A stretch of DNA of 64,000 nt from Thraustochytrium sp. TN22 (lineage: Eukaryota; Sar; Bigyra; Thraustochytrida; Thraustochytriidae): NCBI GenBank assembly GCA_013306675.1, contig JABLUY010000085.1:2435-66434 (forward strand), in the 5' to 3' direction. This document shows, piece by piece, positions 36,648 to 46,466 of the stretch. Position 1 is the first letter of the stretch, and the number at the start of each line of letters is the position of its first letter. The translations under genes were made by a program, and so were the position numbers. The notes under the pieces are model-generated. The model saw nothing but the letters and a program-made list of their open reading frames with translations. It made no database searches and was not told the origin of the DNA.

Positions 36648-38217
36648 CGTGGGCTCCGCGCTCCGGGCCTCGCTCCCCCGCGCCGAGGACTGCGGCTGCG
36701 GCTGCTGCTGCTGCTGCGGCGGCGGCGGCGCTTTGACCGCGAACTAGGTTTGCATTCGGCGTGTTGACCACCAAGCAAGACGCGCGCAGAACCCGGCGAG
36801 CCCGCGCCCGGCCGGGAGCTCCGCCGGAGCTCGTGCGTGCGAGCTCGGGCGCGGCTCCATGCCCGTCTCCGTGCTCGATCGATCGATGCCGGTCTCAGGC
36901 CAAGCGTCATGCCGAGTGTCAAGCCGTCTAAAGAGAGGGACGTCAGGGACGACAGCGACGAAGCGTCATGAAGCGCAGATCGGGTTCCCCCCAGCCTAGA
37001 GAGCCAAGCCAGCTAGCTGCCTGTGCGCGCAGCCATGGTTCGTGGCTCTCGAGCAGGAACAGGCTGCGACTCGGAGAGATACTCCAGATACTCCACCGTC
37101 CAGGTGAGTGATCGCGATCGCGGGCGCCCAGGTCGACCTGCGTCATACTTTCCTTCTTCTCAAAGCAGCAGCAGCAGCACCACCAAGGCGCCTTTTTGGC
37201 GCGCACGCGAGCTCGCCGCGCTGCGCCAGGTTCTTGCAGCGGCGCGTGCAAGCCTCGAAGAGTACAGGGCTCAACGCACTCCACCTAACGGTAAGTCCGA
37301 TTCGCGTCCTCATCTTACAGCCGCGCTTAACTCTCTGCACGCCCGAGCCGGCCAGGCTTCGCGCCGCTTCGCGCCTGGCGCTCCCCGTACCTCTCTCCGC
37401 ACGGTCGCTGCACTCTCCCTTCCCCTGTCCCAGGCAGGCTGCTCTCGCACGCGCCTTGGAACCCAAAGGAAGTCTGGCGAACAAAGTATGGTGGTTGTCG
37501 TCCTCGTCGTCCTCGTCGCGCCACGCGGGCTCGCGGCCGTGGCACGTGCCTCGGGGCGGGCGACCGCCTGCAGCGCGAGCCGCGCCGCGCCGCGCCCGTC
37601 CCGCCCGTCCCGCGCGCAGCGAAATCGGCGCCGCAGACCGCCAACTCCTCGGCGCCCTGGCGCTCGTACCTCGTGTCCCGATTCACCCCCCTGTGTGAGG
37701 GCCTGTCGCGTACGCGCCTCGTGTCGCCCAGGTCGTCGTCCACGACACCAGCAAAACCCGAACCCCGCCCAGACCAAGGACCAAGAGCCCGGCCCGATCA
37801 AAGCCGCGCTCGGCGGCAGCGGCGCGTGCGGCGGCGGCGGCGGCGCGCGGGTTGCACGCCTGCACGGCCCGCCCCCGCGCGCGCGAGCGGCGGCGGCGCG
37901 GCCGTCGCGAGCGAGAGCGGCGCCGTTGAGGTCGCGGCGCTGCAGAACGACATCGGCGAAGCTTCGCTCGTCGCGAACTCCGACGCGGCGGCGGCGGCGC
38001 GGCGGCGGCAGCGGCGGCGGCGGCGCGGCGGCGAGTGCCCGCGCCTGGACGGCTCCGCGCTGCTCGCTGCGGTGTCGCTCGCGTCGCTTCGGCGAGGCTC
38101 GCTGCGGGTAGCCGGGGCGCGGCGCCGGAGCAGGGGCAGGGCGAGCAGCCAGAGCGACGAGCAGCTGCTGGCGAGGTACGAGCGGGGCGAGGCGGGGAAG
38201 CTCGCGGCGAGCGGAAG
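36648..38217. other. 1.6-kb region upstream of PA200; possible leader exons
   Basis: No supportable coding gene. Splice-like signals occur on the plus strand: CAG/GTGAGT at about 37102-37110 with a pyrimidine-rich CTTCTTCTCAAAG about 60 bp on, and CGGTAAGT near 37291 followed by CTTACAG near 37320. Leader introns of PA200 are possible but unproven. 37800-38217 is extremely GC-rich (GGC repeats) leader of PA200. Confidence 0.35.
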
Positions 38218-41200
38218 ATGACGGCGGCGGAGCAGCACGTGCTGGTGCAGGCGCTGCCGGAGCGGTCGGCGAGCGCGGCGCACGATGTGGTGGGCGAGGT
38301 GGTCGCGGACCTCCAGCGCGGCGTGGAAGAGCGCGACTTCCGGCTGGCGACCGTGGCGAAGCGGCGGCTGGGCACGTACCTGGAGCTGCACGGGCGGCTG
38401 ACGCTGGATGAGCAAGCGACGCTGGTGAACGTGCTGCTGCGGCTGGCGCGCGCCGAGGCGGACTCGCTGAACGGGCAGCTCAAGACCCTGCGCACGCTCA
38501 AGAAGCTGCTGGAGGCGTACCGGGAGGGCCTGGCGCCCAAGCTGGAGGAGCTGCGGTGGACCGAGCTGCTGGAGATGGCGGACCGCCTGCACTGGCGGCC
38601 GCGCGAGGGCGCCGCGGAGCTGGGCGGCTCGCGGGTGCTGGCCGCGCACGCCGGCGCGCTGGCCGACCTGTGCCGCGTGGCGCGGCGCTACTACAGCGCA
38701 GACATCCTCGAGGATGTGTGCGCCGCGGCATACGCTTACATGGAGGACCCGCTGTCGCGGGACCTGTTCACGGGCCAGGCGGTGCTGACGCTGTTTCTGC
38801 CTGCGGCGCCCTGCGCGGGGTATGCGGGCCATTTGCAGCGCTGGGTGCTGCAGGAGTGGCCCAAGATCGAGCAGTGCGCGGACTGGGACGCGGAGTGGAT
38901 GCGCGTCGTGCGCCGCGCGCTGCGGTGGGGCGGCACCTCGGCCTGCGTGGGCGGCGACGGCGGCCTGATCGCGGAGCTGGCGCGCCGTGTGCAGCTCTCG
39001 CTGCTGCTGCCGTCGCCGAGCGGATTCACGGCACCCGCGCGCACGGCCAAGCCCTCGTACCTGACGGCCTTTGGCAACAAGACATCCGGTGCCGCGTACG
39101 GCGCGCGTGTGGCTGTGCTGCTGCTGGGCCAAGGGTCGGCGGCCGATTTTTATTCGAGCGTCGTGGGCGGCGAGGATCAGGCGGAGGGCCTGCTGACGGC
39201 CAACAGCCGCGAGGAGCTGGCCGCGTGCCTGGAGCAGGACCGCGGGCTGTCGGCCGGCCTGCTATGCCTGCGGCGGCTGCTGACGGCGATGCAGACGCTC
39301 TTCCACCCGAGCAACGCGGACCGCAGCACGACGGGCGTGGCCACCTTTGCAGAGAGCCTGTGCGAGGCGTTCACGCGGCGGCTTGGCTGGGAGCGCGCCG
39401 ACGCTCTGGCGTCGGGCGACGCGCCCATGACGCCCGAGGACAAGCGCGCCTTTGTGGCCACCATGCTGCCGCTCGTGTCCATGGGCATGTACTCGAAGAT
39501 CCGGACCGTGGTGCACCTGTCTCAGGCGAGCATCGGGCAGCTGGCCTATGTGGCGCCCATCACGGTGGCGGACCACTTCATGGGGCAGGTGGCCGACGCC
39601 CTGGATCCGAACAACCTGAATCAGACGCACCACGCGCCGGCCGCCATCAAGCTGCTGACCGTGCTGGTGCAGCCGCTGCTGCAGGTGCGGCCGCTGCTGG
39701 CCGAGGCGCTGCCGGAGTTCCTGGAGCTCACGCTCCCGGGCATCGACTCGAACGACATCTTCAAGACGGTGGCCACGACCATGTTCTACCAGGTGGTCCT
39801 GAGCTGGGTCCCGATTGTGGACGTCGAGGCGGAGGGCCTCGAGTACCCGTCCAGCGCGCCGCAGCTGGACGCGGACTCGGCCGCCATGAAGGACCGGCTC
39901 GCGCAGAGTTTTGGGATCGACGACGAGGCGCGTGAGGCGCAGGCTGAGGACGAGACGCCCATGCGCGATGCCATGTGGCGCGGCAGCCCCGTGCTCGTGG
40001 AGTGGTCGCTGGCCTGCCTGGAGCGCCTTTTGGTCTTTTTGGGCAATCAGGTGAAGCGCGCCAAGGGCGGCGTCGCGGAGCAGATGGACAACGCCGTCCT
40101 GTCGGGCCTCTCGGTGACGGGCCGGCTGCTGCTGTCGCAGATGAGCCCGGCGGTGCGCGTGCGCGCCGGCGAGCGCATCAACGCGTGGGCGCTGGACAAG
40201 GTGTACCTTGACGCGGAGCGCGAGGCCAAGCTGCTGGTGCGGTCCTACACGTCGGCCTTCGTGGCGGGCAAGGACGACAAGGCGCTGCGGGAGGTGGTGC
40301 TGCAGGGCCTCTTCGAGCCCATGCTGGCACGCGTCACCAACAAGGACTCCTCGGACCGATCGCTGCAGTGGGCACTCTCGATGCTGGGCGCCATGGCGCG
40401 CGTGCTGGGCCCTGCGCTGCTCTCGTACGAGAAGGACATCTCGCGTGCCGTGGACGCGGCGCTGGAGCACGAGGACGCCTCGGTGCGCAAGCTGGGTGGC
40501 AAGCTGCTGCGGCGCACCCTGCGCGGGCTCTCGGAGCGCTACATTCCGTCGCGGTGCTCTGTGGGGCTCGAAGGGGACGCCGACAAGGACGCCCTAGTGC
40601 GTGCCGCCGTGGGCTGGGGCCTGCCGCAGGCCTGGACTCAGACGTGCAGCTCGGTGCAGTGGCACGAGCCGTCGCGCGAGGAGGTGGCCATGGCGACGCG
40701 GCTCGCGGACGCCTACGGCGCGCGCGCCAAGGAGAGCGTGCGCGCGGCGCTGCGCGACAACGCGACCAGCACGGTGCTGCGCAAGGAGCTGGAGCTGCTC
40801 TTCCAGGTGACGCGGGGCGCGTCGGCGCTGCGCATGAAGCGCGGCGACCGGCACGAGGCTCTGCGCGACCTGAGCGACCTGCTGGGCGAGGTACTGCAGC
40901 AGCGCGAGACCGACACGGTCTCGCACCGCCGCGTCATCAAGTGCATCCGCATGGTGCTGCGCGCCTACGGCGCCAGTTCGCGGTCCGAGAAGAAACTCGC
41001 GGGCCGCGGGCTCTGGTTCGCCTATCTGCGCGAGACCATGGCGTCTCGCGCCTTCGAGGAGGAGGTGCGCGTGCTCGGGGGCGGCGACGGAAATCTGTCG
41101 GACCGCAGCCACTGGGTGGTGCCGCGCTTCCACCAGCTGGACGACGTGCAGACGCTGTACTACCTGCAGCGCCACGAGCGCGCATACGAGAGCGCGCGCG

Positions 41201-43545
41201 CGGACAAGGACGAGAATGCGGAGGAGGCGCTGGCAGGCTGCTTCAACGCAGTGCTGGCGGCCAATGAGCACGATTGGGACGACACGCGCAAGGCGGCCGT
41301 GGACGCGCTCAAGGACATGATCGTGGTGGCGCCCTGGTTCGGCAAGGGCCAGGTCCCGACGCTGCTGGACGCGCTCTTGGAGCGCAAGCGGCACGGGCGA
41401 ATCCTGGGCGCTGGTGACCTGCTCGCCTGGGGCAAGATCGTGCGCTGGATCACCACCGACTGGCGCCTCCTGGACCAGTGCATGCGCGCGCTCCTGCTGG
41501 AGTCTTCCGTGACGGAGCTGGCGGAGGACAAGCAGCGACCGGCCGCGGACGGCCTGCGCGGGCTCATGGTGCTCGTCCTGCAGGCGTGGACGCGCATCCC
41601 GGCGGACGACGACCGCGACGAGGCGCGCCGTGTCAAGCTCCTGCACGACGTCACGAGCAACACGGGCAGCACGCTCTCGTGGCGCAACGAGATCGCCTCG
41701 TGCGCGCTCGCCTGCACGCTGGCCGGCAACGGCGCCAGTGCGGCCACGGGCGACACCGCCGTGGACGATGACGTATTGACCTGGGTGCTGGCGCGCACCA
41801 CGAGCGACGTGCTGCCGCTGCGTTCCATCGCAGTGTCCACGCTCGTGCAGCTCCTGCAGCGTGCCGGCGATGGGCGGCGCGACGCGCTCGTGGGCAAGCT
41901 GGATCTCGGTGACGCGGAGCTCCGGTCCATTGGCGAGACGCTCGCGCAGGACCACAGCAACGCGACCGTCTCCGTGGACGGCAACTCCAAGGGCATCAAG
42001 CAAAAGTCCGACTGGTCCGCCGGCGTCGGCGAGCTGCTGCGCCTGGGCCGCTTCCCCGGCTCGCGCTTCTATCCGAATACCTGTCTCCCGTCGCACTCCA
42101 AGACCTTCAACACCTCGCACATGCTCATGATGCGCGCGCTATGCGAGACGCTGGGCGCGGACGCCTGCGTGGATGCCTTCTTGCCGCACCTCAAGGCGCT
42201 CCTCTTTGAGGGCGTGGAGACCGCCGAGCACCCGTCGCGGGCCTGTGCGGCCGCGGAGATCTTCGCGGGCCTCGTCCTGGGCGGCGCCGGCGGCAACGAG
42301 GCGCTCCTGGACGTGGCGCTGCGCGCCTTTGACGACGCCAGCCTGGAGGCGGCCGAGGTTTGGCTGGACGCCTTCCGCCTCGCGTCGGCCGATGGCCTGC
42401 ACCTGGAGGTCTTTGCCGGGCGCCTGGACGAGATGCTCGCGGCGCAGACGGACGCGGCTGCCGACTCGGTGCGCACCACCAACACGCTGCGCGTTGTGCG
42501 CGCCCTGGTGTATGAGGCGGAGGCCTCGCCCAAGCTCACCGAGACGTGCACGCAGCTCGCGCCGCGCCTCGTGCAGGCGGCCGGCCACCCTTACGAGACC
42601 GTGCGGCGCGAGATCGGCCGCACTCTCGCGGCCATCATGGACGTGGCGCTGCGGCGCGCGCTGCCGGGACCCAGCGACTGGGTGGACCAGGCTTTTGGCG
42701 ACCTGGACAGCATCGTCCTGGACGCGCCGCGCGACAAGGAGTCCAGCCCCATCACGCGCGCGTACGAGACCTGCATGCACCTGACCGCCTCGGTGGTGAT
42801 GTGCGGCGGCCCGCTCGTGGACTACGGTCTCGTGAAGTGTGTGCCCTTTGTGCTCAACGCGCAGGGCCACCCGAACCTGGATGTGGGCGCCAAGGCCAAG
42901 TCCGCGGCCGGCTGCATGGCCTCGGTCTCGTACGCGGATGGCGGTGCGGCGCTCGCGCTCGTGCGCGCCATCAGTGAGACTTCGGTTCCCGAGGACCTCT
43001 GGCACGCGCGCGCGGCCGTTGTGCAGCTGCTTGGTGCGCTGCTGAGTCTCAACATGTTTTCGCTCGGCTATGCGGCCGGCGCCATTCACGCGCGCAAGGA
43101 AATCGAGAAGATGCTGCGTGACCCGCAAATCGAGGTGCAGACGGTCGCTAGCGTCATGCTCACGCGCGTGCTGTCTGCGTACAATGCCGAGTCTGCCTCG
43201 CTCGAAGTCACGCGCGACCGCTACGTGAAGCTCGCCAACACCAAGCTGCGTCGCGAGCAGTACAAGACGGACGAGGGCCGCGACAAGCTCAAGAAGCGCA
43301 TGACTGGCGTCCTCGGCCTCGCTGCCGTCGTCAATGCCTTTCCCTACTCGGTGCCTTTCCCGCAGGCTGTGGTTGCCATGGCGCGTCGCGTCAACGATCC
43401 AGCCGGCGTCGGCAACGAGGCCAAGAAGGCCGTCGCCAACTTTAAGCGTACGCACGCCGACACCTGGGAGCAGACCCGGCGTGCCTTCACCACCGAGGAG
43501 CTCGAGGACCTCCAGGATTCCTCCGCCTCCACTTCGCATAGTTAA
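38218..43545 (+). CDS. PSME4: Proteasome activator PA200/Blm10 homologue
   Basis: 1775 residues from the ATG at 38218; codons upstream in frame are GC-rich leader. It is a HEAT/ARM-repeat solenoid that caps the 20S proteasome, as in PSME4/Blm10. The Blm10 middle signature lies at about 400-480 (MLPLVSMGMYSKIRTVVHL, then VADALDPNNLNQTHHAP). The C-terminal domain includes VANFKRTHADTWEQTRRAF, which corresponds to the FK-TH-D-W element of animal and plant PA200, followed by FTTEELEDLQD. Length is near the family norm. The oddity is the extreme C-terminus. Family members end in a hydrophobic-Tyr-X (HbYX) motif that docks into an alpha-ring pocket and opens the gate. Here the protein ends SSASTSHS with no Tyr. 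Confidence 0.92.
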   Translation: MTAAEQHVLVQALPERSASAAHDVVGEVVADLQRGVEERDFRLATVAKRRLGTYLELHGRLTLDEQATLVNVLLRLARAEADSLNGQLKTLRTLKKLLEAYREGLAPKLEELRWTELLEMADRLHWRPREGAAELGGSRVLAAHAGALADLCRVARRYYSADILEDVCAAAYAYMEDPLSRDLFTGQAVLTLFLPAAPCAGYAGHLQRWVLQEWPKIEQCADWDAEWMRVVRRALRWGGTSACVGGDGGLIAELARRVQLSLLLPSPSGFTAPARTAKPSYLTAFGNKTSGAAYGARVAVLLLGQGSAADFYSSVVGGEDQAEGLLTANSREELAACLEQDRGLSAGLLCLRRLLTAMQTLFHPSNADRSTTGVATFAESLCEAFTRRLGWERADALASGDAPMTPEDKRAFVATMLPLVSMGMYSKIRTVVHLSQASIGQLAYVAPITVADHFMGQVADALDPNNLNQTHHAPAAIKLLTVLVQPLLQVRPLLAEALPEFLELTLPGIDSNDIFKTVATTMFYQVVLSWVPIVDVEAEGLEYPSSAPQLDADSAAMKDRLAQSFGIDDEAREAQAEDETPMRDAMWRGSPVLVEWSLACLERLLVFLGNQVKRAKGGVAEQMDNAVLSGLSVTGRLLLSQMSPAVRVRAGERINAWALDKVYLDAEREAKLLVRSYTSAFVAGKDDKALREVVLQGLFEPMLARVTNKDSSDRSLQWALSMLGAMARVLGPALLSYEKDISRAVDAALEHEDASVRKLGGKLLRRTLRGLSERYIPSRCSVGLEGDADKDALVRAAVGWGLPQAWTQTCSSVQWHEPSREEVAMATRLADAYGARAKESVRAALRDNATSTVLRKELELLFQVTRGASALRMKRGDRHEALRDLSDLLGEVLQQRETDTVSHRRVIKCIRMVLRAYGASSRSEKKLAGRGLWFAYLRETMASRAFEEEVRVLGGGDGNLSDRSHWVVPRFHQLDDVQTLYYLQRHERAYESARADKDENAEEALAGCFNAVLAANEHDWDDTRKAAVDALKDMIVVAPWFGKGQVPTLLDALLERKRHGRILGAGDLLAWGKIVRWITTDWRLLDQCMRALLLESSVTELAEDKQRPAADGLRGLMVLVLQAWTRIPADDDRDEARRVKLLHDVTSNTGSTLSWRNEIASCALACTLAGNGASAATGDTAVDDDVLTWVLARTTSDVLPLRSIAVSTLVQLLQRAGDGRRDALVGKLDLGDAELRSIGETLAQDHSNATVSVDGNSKGIKQKSDWSAGVGELLRLGRFPGSRFYPNTCLPSHSKTFNTSHMLMMRALCETLGADACVDAFLPHLKALLFEGVETAEHPSRACAAAEIFAGLVLGGAGGNEALLDVALRAFDDASLEAAEVWLDAFRLASADGLHLEVFAGRLDEMLAAQTDAAADSVRTTNTLRVVRALVYEAEASPKLTETCTQLAPRLVQAAGHPYETVRREIGRTLAAIMDVALRRALPGPSDWVDQAFGDLDSIVLDAPRDKESSPITRAYETCMHLTASVVMCGGPLVDYGLVKCVPFVLNAQGHPNLDVGAKAKSAAGCMASVSYADGGAALALVRAISETSVPEDLWHARAAVVQLLGALLSLNMFSLGYAAGAIHARKEIEKMLRDPQIEVQTVASVMLTRVLSAYNAESASLEVTRDRYVKLANTKLRREQYKTDEGRDKLKKRMTGVLGLAAVVNAFPYSVPFPQAVVAMARRVNDPAGVGNEAKKAVANFKRTHADTWEQTRRAFTTEELEDLQDSSASTSHS

Positions 43546-43650
43546 TCATAATTGACCAATCAAGGCGATGTCAGATCGTTGATGAAGGCTGTAAAACTCA
43601 TGCTCGGCGGACAAGCAACGAGAATAGGAGGGTGTACTTGCTCAGGCTTG

Positions 43651-43933
43651 GGAGACGGCGGTTCGGAGGTGCGCATCGCTGGGACGCTCGCGGCAGACAC
43701 AGGCCTGCGGTGCGCAGCCGCGTTCCGAAAGAGATCAAGCACGAGTTTTATTGGACGATTCACTCACGCTTGGAGACGGCGATTCGAAGGCGGGTCGCTG
43801 GGACGCTCGCGGCAGACACAGGCCTGCGGGGCGCAGCCGCGTTCCGAAAGAGAACAAGCACGAGTTTTATTGGACGATTCACTCACGCTTGGAGACGGCG
43901 ATTCGAAGGCGGGTCGCTGGGACGCTCGCGGCA
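43651..43933. repeat. Tandem duplication of a gene 3' end (about 120-bp unit)
   Basis: Units 43651-43771, 43772-43890 and the partial 43891-43933 are direct repeats. The last partial unit is the final coding part of the minus-strand ATRIP-like gene. Each complete unit carries the same stop codon (TCA on plus), TTTATT (AATAAA on minus) and surrounding sequence, so the gene's terminal codons, stop and poly(A) signal have been copied downstream of it. Confidence 0.85.
43866..43871 (-). terminator. AATAAA polyadenylation signal, duplicated at 43747-43752
   Basis: TTTATT on the plus strand gives AATAAA on the minus strand 8 bp beyond the stop of the ATRIP-like gene. A second identical signal occurs one repeat unit further downstream. 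Confidence 0.6.
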
Positions 43934-44874
43934 GGCTCCTCCTCGAGGTCGCGCAGGAGAAGCACAACCCTGTTGCGCGCAGCAGCGTCCTTGATATCCG
44001 CAAAGTAGGTGGGCCGCGCCAACATGACGGCTGCTAGGGTTTGCAGCGCCGGCGCTGGGTCCGCCCGACGGTCTCGATGAGCCTTGAGCAGTTTGTACAG
44101 GTCCGGAAGGTGCGCTATGGCCAAGGGCGGGACCTCGGCGGCGGCGAGCACAGCGAAGAGCTCCAAGAGGGAGGCCCACGCTGGCCCGTTGGCGAGCCAG
44201 GCCCAGCCGGCTGCCTTGTCGAGCGCGCCGATGAGGCGCGAAATAGCCTGAAAGAGCTTGCGCCCGGCAGGCGTGGACTGCTCCGTGCGGCGGGCGAGCG
44301 GCGCGAGGAAAGCGGCGATCGCGGCGGCGGCGCGGCGCTTGCCGTCGTTGAAGGGTGCGCTGGTGTCGAGGATGTCGACCAGGGCTGGCGCGAGGAGCAT
44401 GTCTGCGTGCGCGCAACGCAGTGTCGGCTGGCTCGCGCGCAGGCACTTGCCGAGGACACGAAGGGTCGCCTCCAAGGCGTCCGTGCGTCCCGTCCGCAGC
44501 TGCGACGCCGCCTCGTCCGCCAGGATGCGCTCGACCTGGCCCTCGGTCAGCGCCACGGCGTTGGACGCGTCCATGTGGCGTAGCACATGCACGTGGTCCT
44601 CGGGCGTGAGAAAGGCTGGCAGGCGGATTGTGCTCGCTGGCTCGACCGCGGGCGCCGCTTGCTGCTGCGGAGGTTGAGGCGGTGTCAGCGGCCTTGCAGC
44701 AGGCCCGTCTTGGTCCTCGGGAGAGGCATGCAGCGGAGGCGGGCCGGCGCGCATCTCGAGCGGCCGCGGGCCAGCGCGTCCGCCGTCGTCGCCTGGGTGC
44801 GGTCGTTTGCGCCCAGCGGCTGCCGCGCCCCTGCGCTGCCCCTGCCCCTGTGCTTGGGCGCGAAGCTGCGCCTG

Positions 44875-44932
<58 letters not shown>

Positions 44933-45570
44933 ATCTGCATCTGCTGCTGCATGCGTTGCAGCTTTTCTTCTAGCGCCCTGCGCTCGGACCGCTCCTTGCG
45001 CAGCGCCTTATCGCTCTCCGTGTGCTCTCGCTGCGCGAAGAGGAGCTGCGAGCGCATCTGCTCCAGCATCGAGGACCTGCCGTGCTTCTCCTCGGCCGCC
45101 TTGCACATGAGCTCCGCCTGCAGCGAGAAGTTCTGGTCCTCTGCGGTCGCCAGTTTGCTGCGCGCCTCCCTGAGCAGCTCCTGCAGCACGCGCACCTCGC
45201 CGGCCGCGCTCCCCGGCGACGCCTGCGCCCGCGCGCCGTTGTCGTGGCCGCGGTCTTCGTCATGTCGCTGCTGCAGCTGCTGCTGCAGGTGCTGCTGCTG
45301 CTGCTGCTGCTCCGCGCCCTCGCCGCCGCCGCCGTGGGCGGGCGGCGCGGGCTCGCTGGCCAGCGCCAGCGGCCGCGCCGCCGCGCGCCGCCGCGACATC
45401 CGCGCGGCTCGGGGTCTGCTGCCGCGCGTGGTGGTTGGTCGCGCCCACGACGACGGCGCCGGAGAAGAGCTGGGCGGGTACGAGCTGGGCGGGTACGAGC
45501 GCGAGGACGGTTGGCTCCAAAGGCAAGGCGCAATGCGCGGCGGTGGGGCCACACTGATGAAGAACGACAT
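43879..45570 (-). CDS. Coiled-coil and polyQ protein with ATRIP-like architecture
   Basis: 563 residues from the ATG at 45570; a second ATG at 45399 (MSRRRAAARPL) may be the real start because the first 57 residues are Pro/Ser-rich and featureless. After polyQ (near 88-105), a coiled coil (about 123-205) reads GEVRVLQELLREARSKL, then MLEQMRSQLLFAQREHTESD. This resembles the ATRIP/Ddc2 pattern GE-I-LR-L, then L-S-L-Q-ELQFKD-E. A long polyQ tract (about 206-233, mostly CAG) and a Pro-rich spacer precede an all-helical, ARM-like region (about 310-545; LRVLGKCLRASQPTLR, IAAFLAPLARRTEQ). ATRIP is the obligate partner of the ATR checkpoint kinase and binds RPA. The call is tentative because no strictly diagnostic residue was seen. 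Its last 18 codons lie in a triplicated DNA segment. Confidence 0.55.
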
Positions 45571-46466
45571 GGCCGATCGCGCGGGCGTTGGCGCTCTTCA
45601 GGTCGAGGCGGATGGAAGTCTCATCCTTGATGATTCTCGTACAGAACGAAACTGTGTTTGCAAATAACTGGGCGCGCTGGCCGGATGATGAGCGACGGAC
45701 AGATGGGCATCACGTAATGGCTTGACAACATTGCGAACGCCGTGTTATGCTGCTACGCTTTGAATCGTTCGCATGCTCAGCGCACGAGTCAGCCTCCGCG
45801 ACCTCATCTTCGCCCCAAAGCCCTCCGCCCCTCCCTCGCACGACCTCCCTCCTCCCCTCCACCCCTGCAGCGTGCATCCACCCCTTCGAGGCGCTTCTTC
45901 GTCGCTTTCTCCAAGCTTCCAGCCTCCATCCAAGCACTCCAAGCCCCGTTCGCTCGCAGGTCGTTCTTGCTCTGCACGCAAACCCAACGCAAGCCTCCAC
46001 GGCGCGGCGCCACCTCCTTCCCCACGCAGGTCCTGGCCGGCGACTGGACCACGACCACGAGCGGCCTCTCGGGCCCGGCGAGCCCGACTTCTGCCTTGGA
46101 GAGGCGCCGGCCTCCTTGGTCTCCTTGGTCTCCTTGGTCTCCTTGGTCTCCTTGGTCTCCTTGGTCTCCTAGGTCTCCTAGGTCTCCTTGGTCTCCTAGG
46201 TCTCCTAGGTCTCCTAGGTCTCCTAGGTCTCCTAGGTCTCCTAGGTCTCCTAGGTCTCCTTGGTCTCCTAGGTCTCCTTGGTCTCCTTGGTCTCCTGGTC
46301 CTGGTCCTCGTCCCAGGCGGCGCCGGCGAGCGCGCGCTGACGGCTCGCTCGCGCGCGGGCTTGGCGGGCGCGCGGCCAGAGCGGGTTGGCGCGCGCGCGC
46401 GGGCGCGGCGCGGGCGCGCGCGGGCGCGCGCGGCGGCGGCGGCGCGCGCGGCGGAGGCCCGGCAGG
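45571..46466. other. Divergent intergenic region between ATRIP-like gene and PPOX
   Basis: Contains the 9-bp minisatellite (46112-46291) and a very GC-rich leader of PPOX. No supportable gene. Confidence 0.5.
46112..46291. repeat. 9-bp minisatellite, about 20 copies
   Basis: Head-to-tail copies of CTCCTTGGT and CTCCTAGGT run for 180 bp without interruption, then decay into CTGGTC triplet-like repeats. They lie 176-355 bp upstream of the PPOX start codon. Confidence 0.9.

Noticed and set aside
37023-37330. Possible small spliced gene with CAG/GTGAGT and GTAAGT donors
   Set aside because: Any spliced product is short, repeat-like and ends at once; kept only as possible leader introns of PA200.
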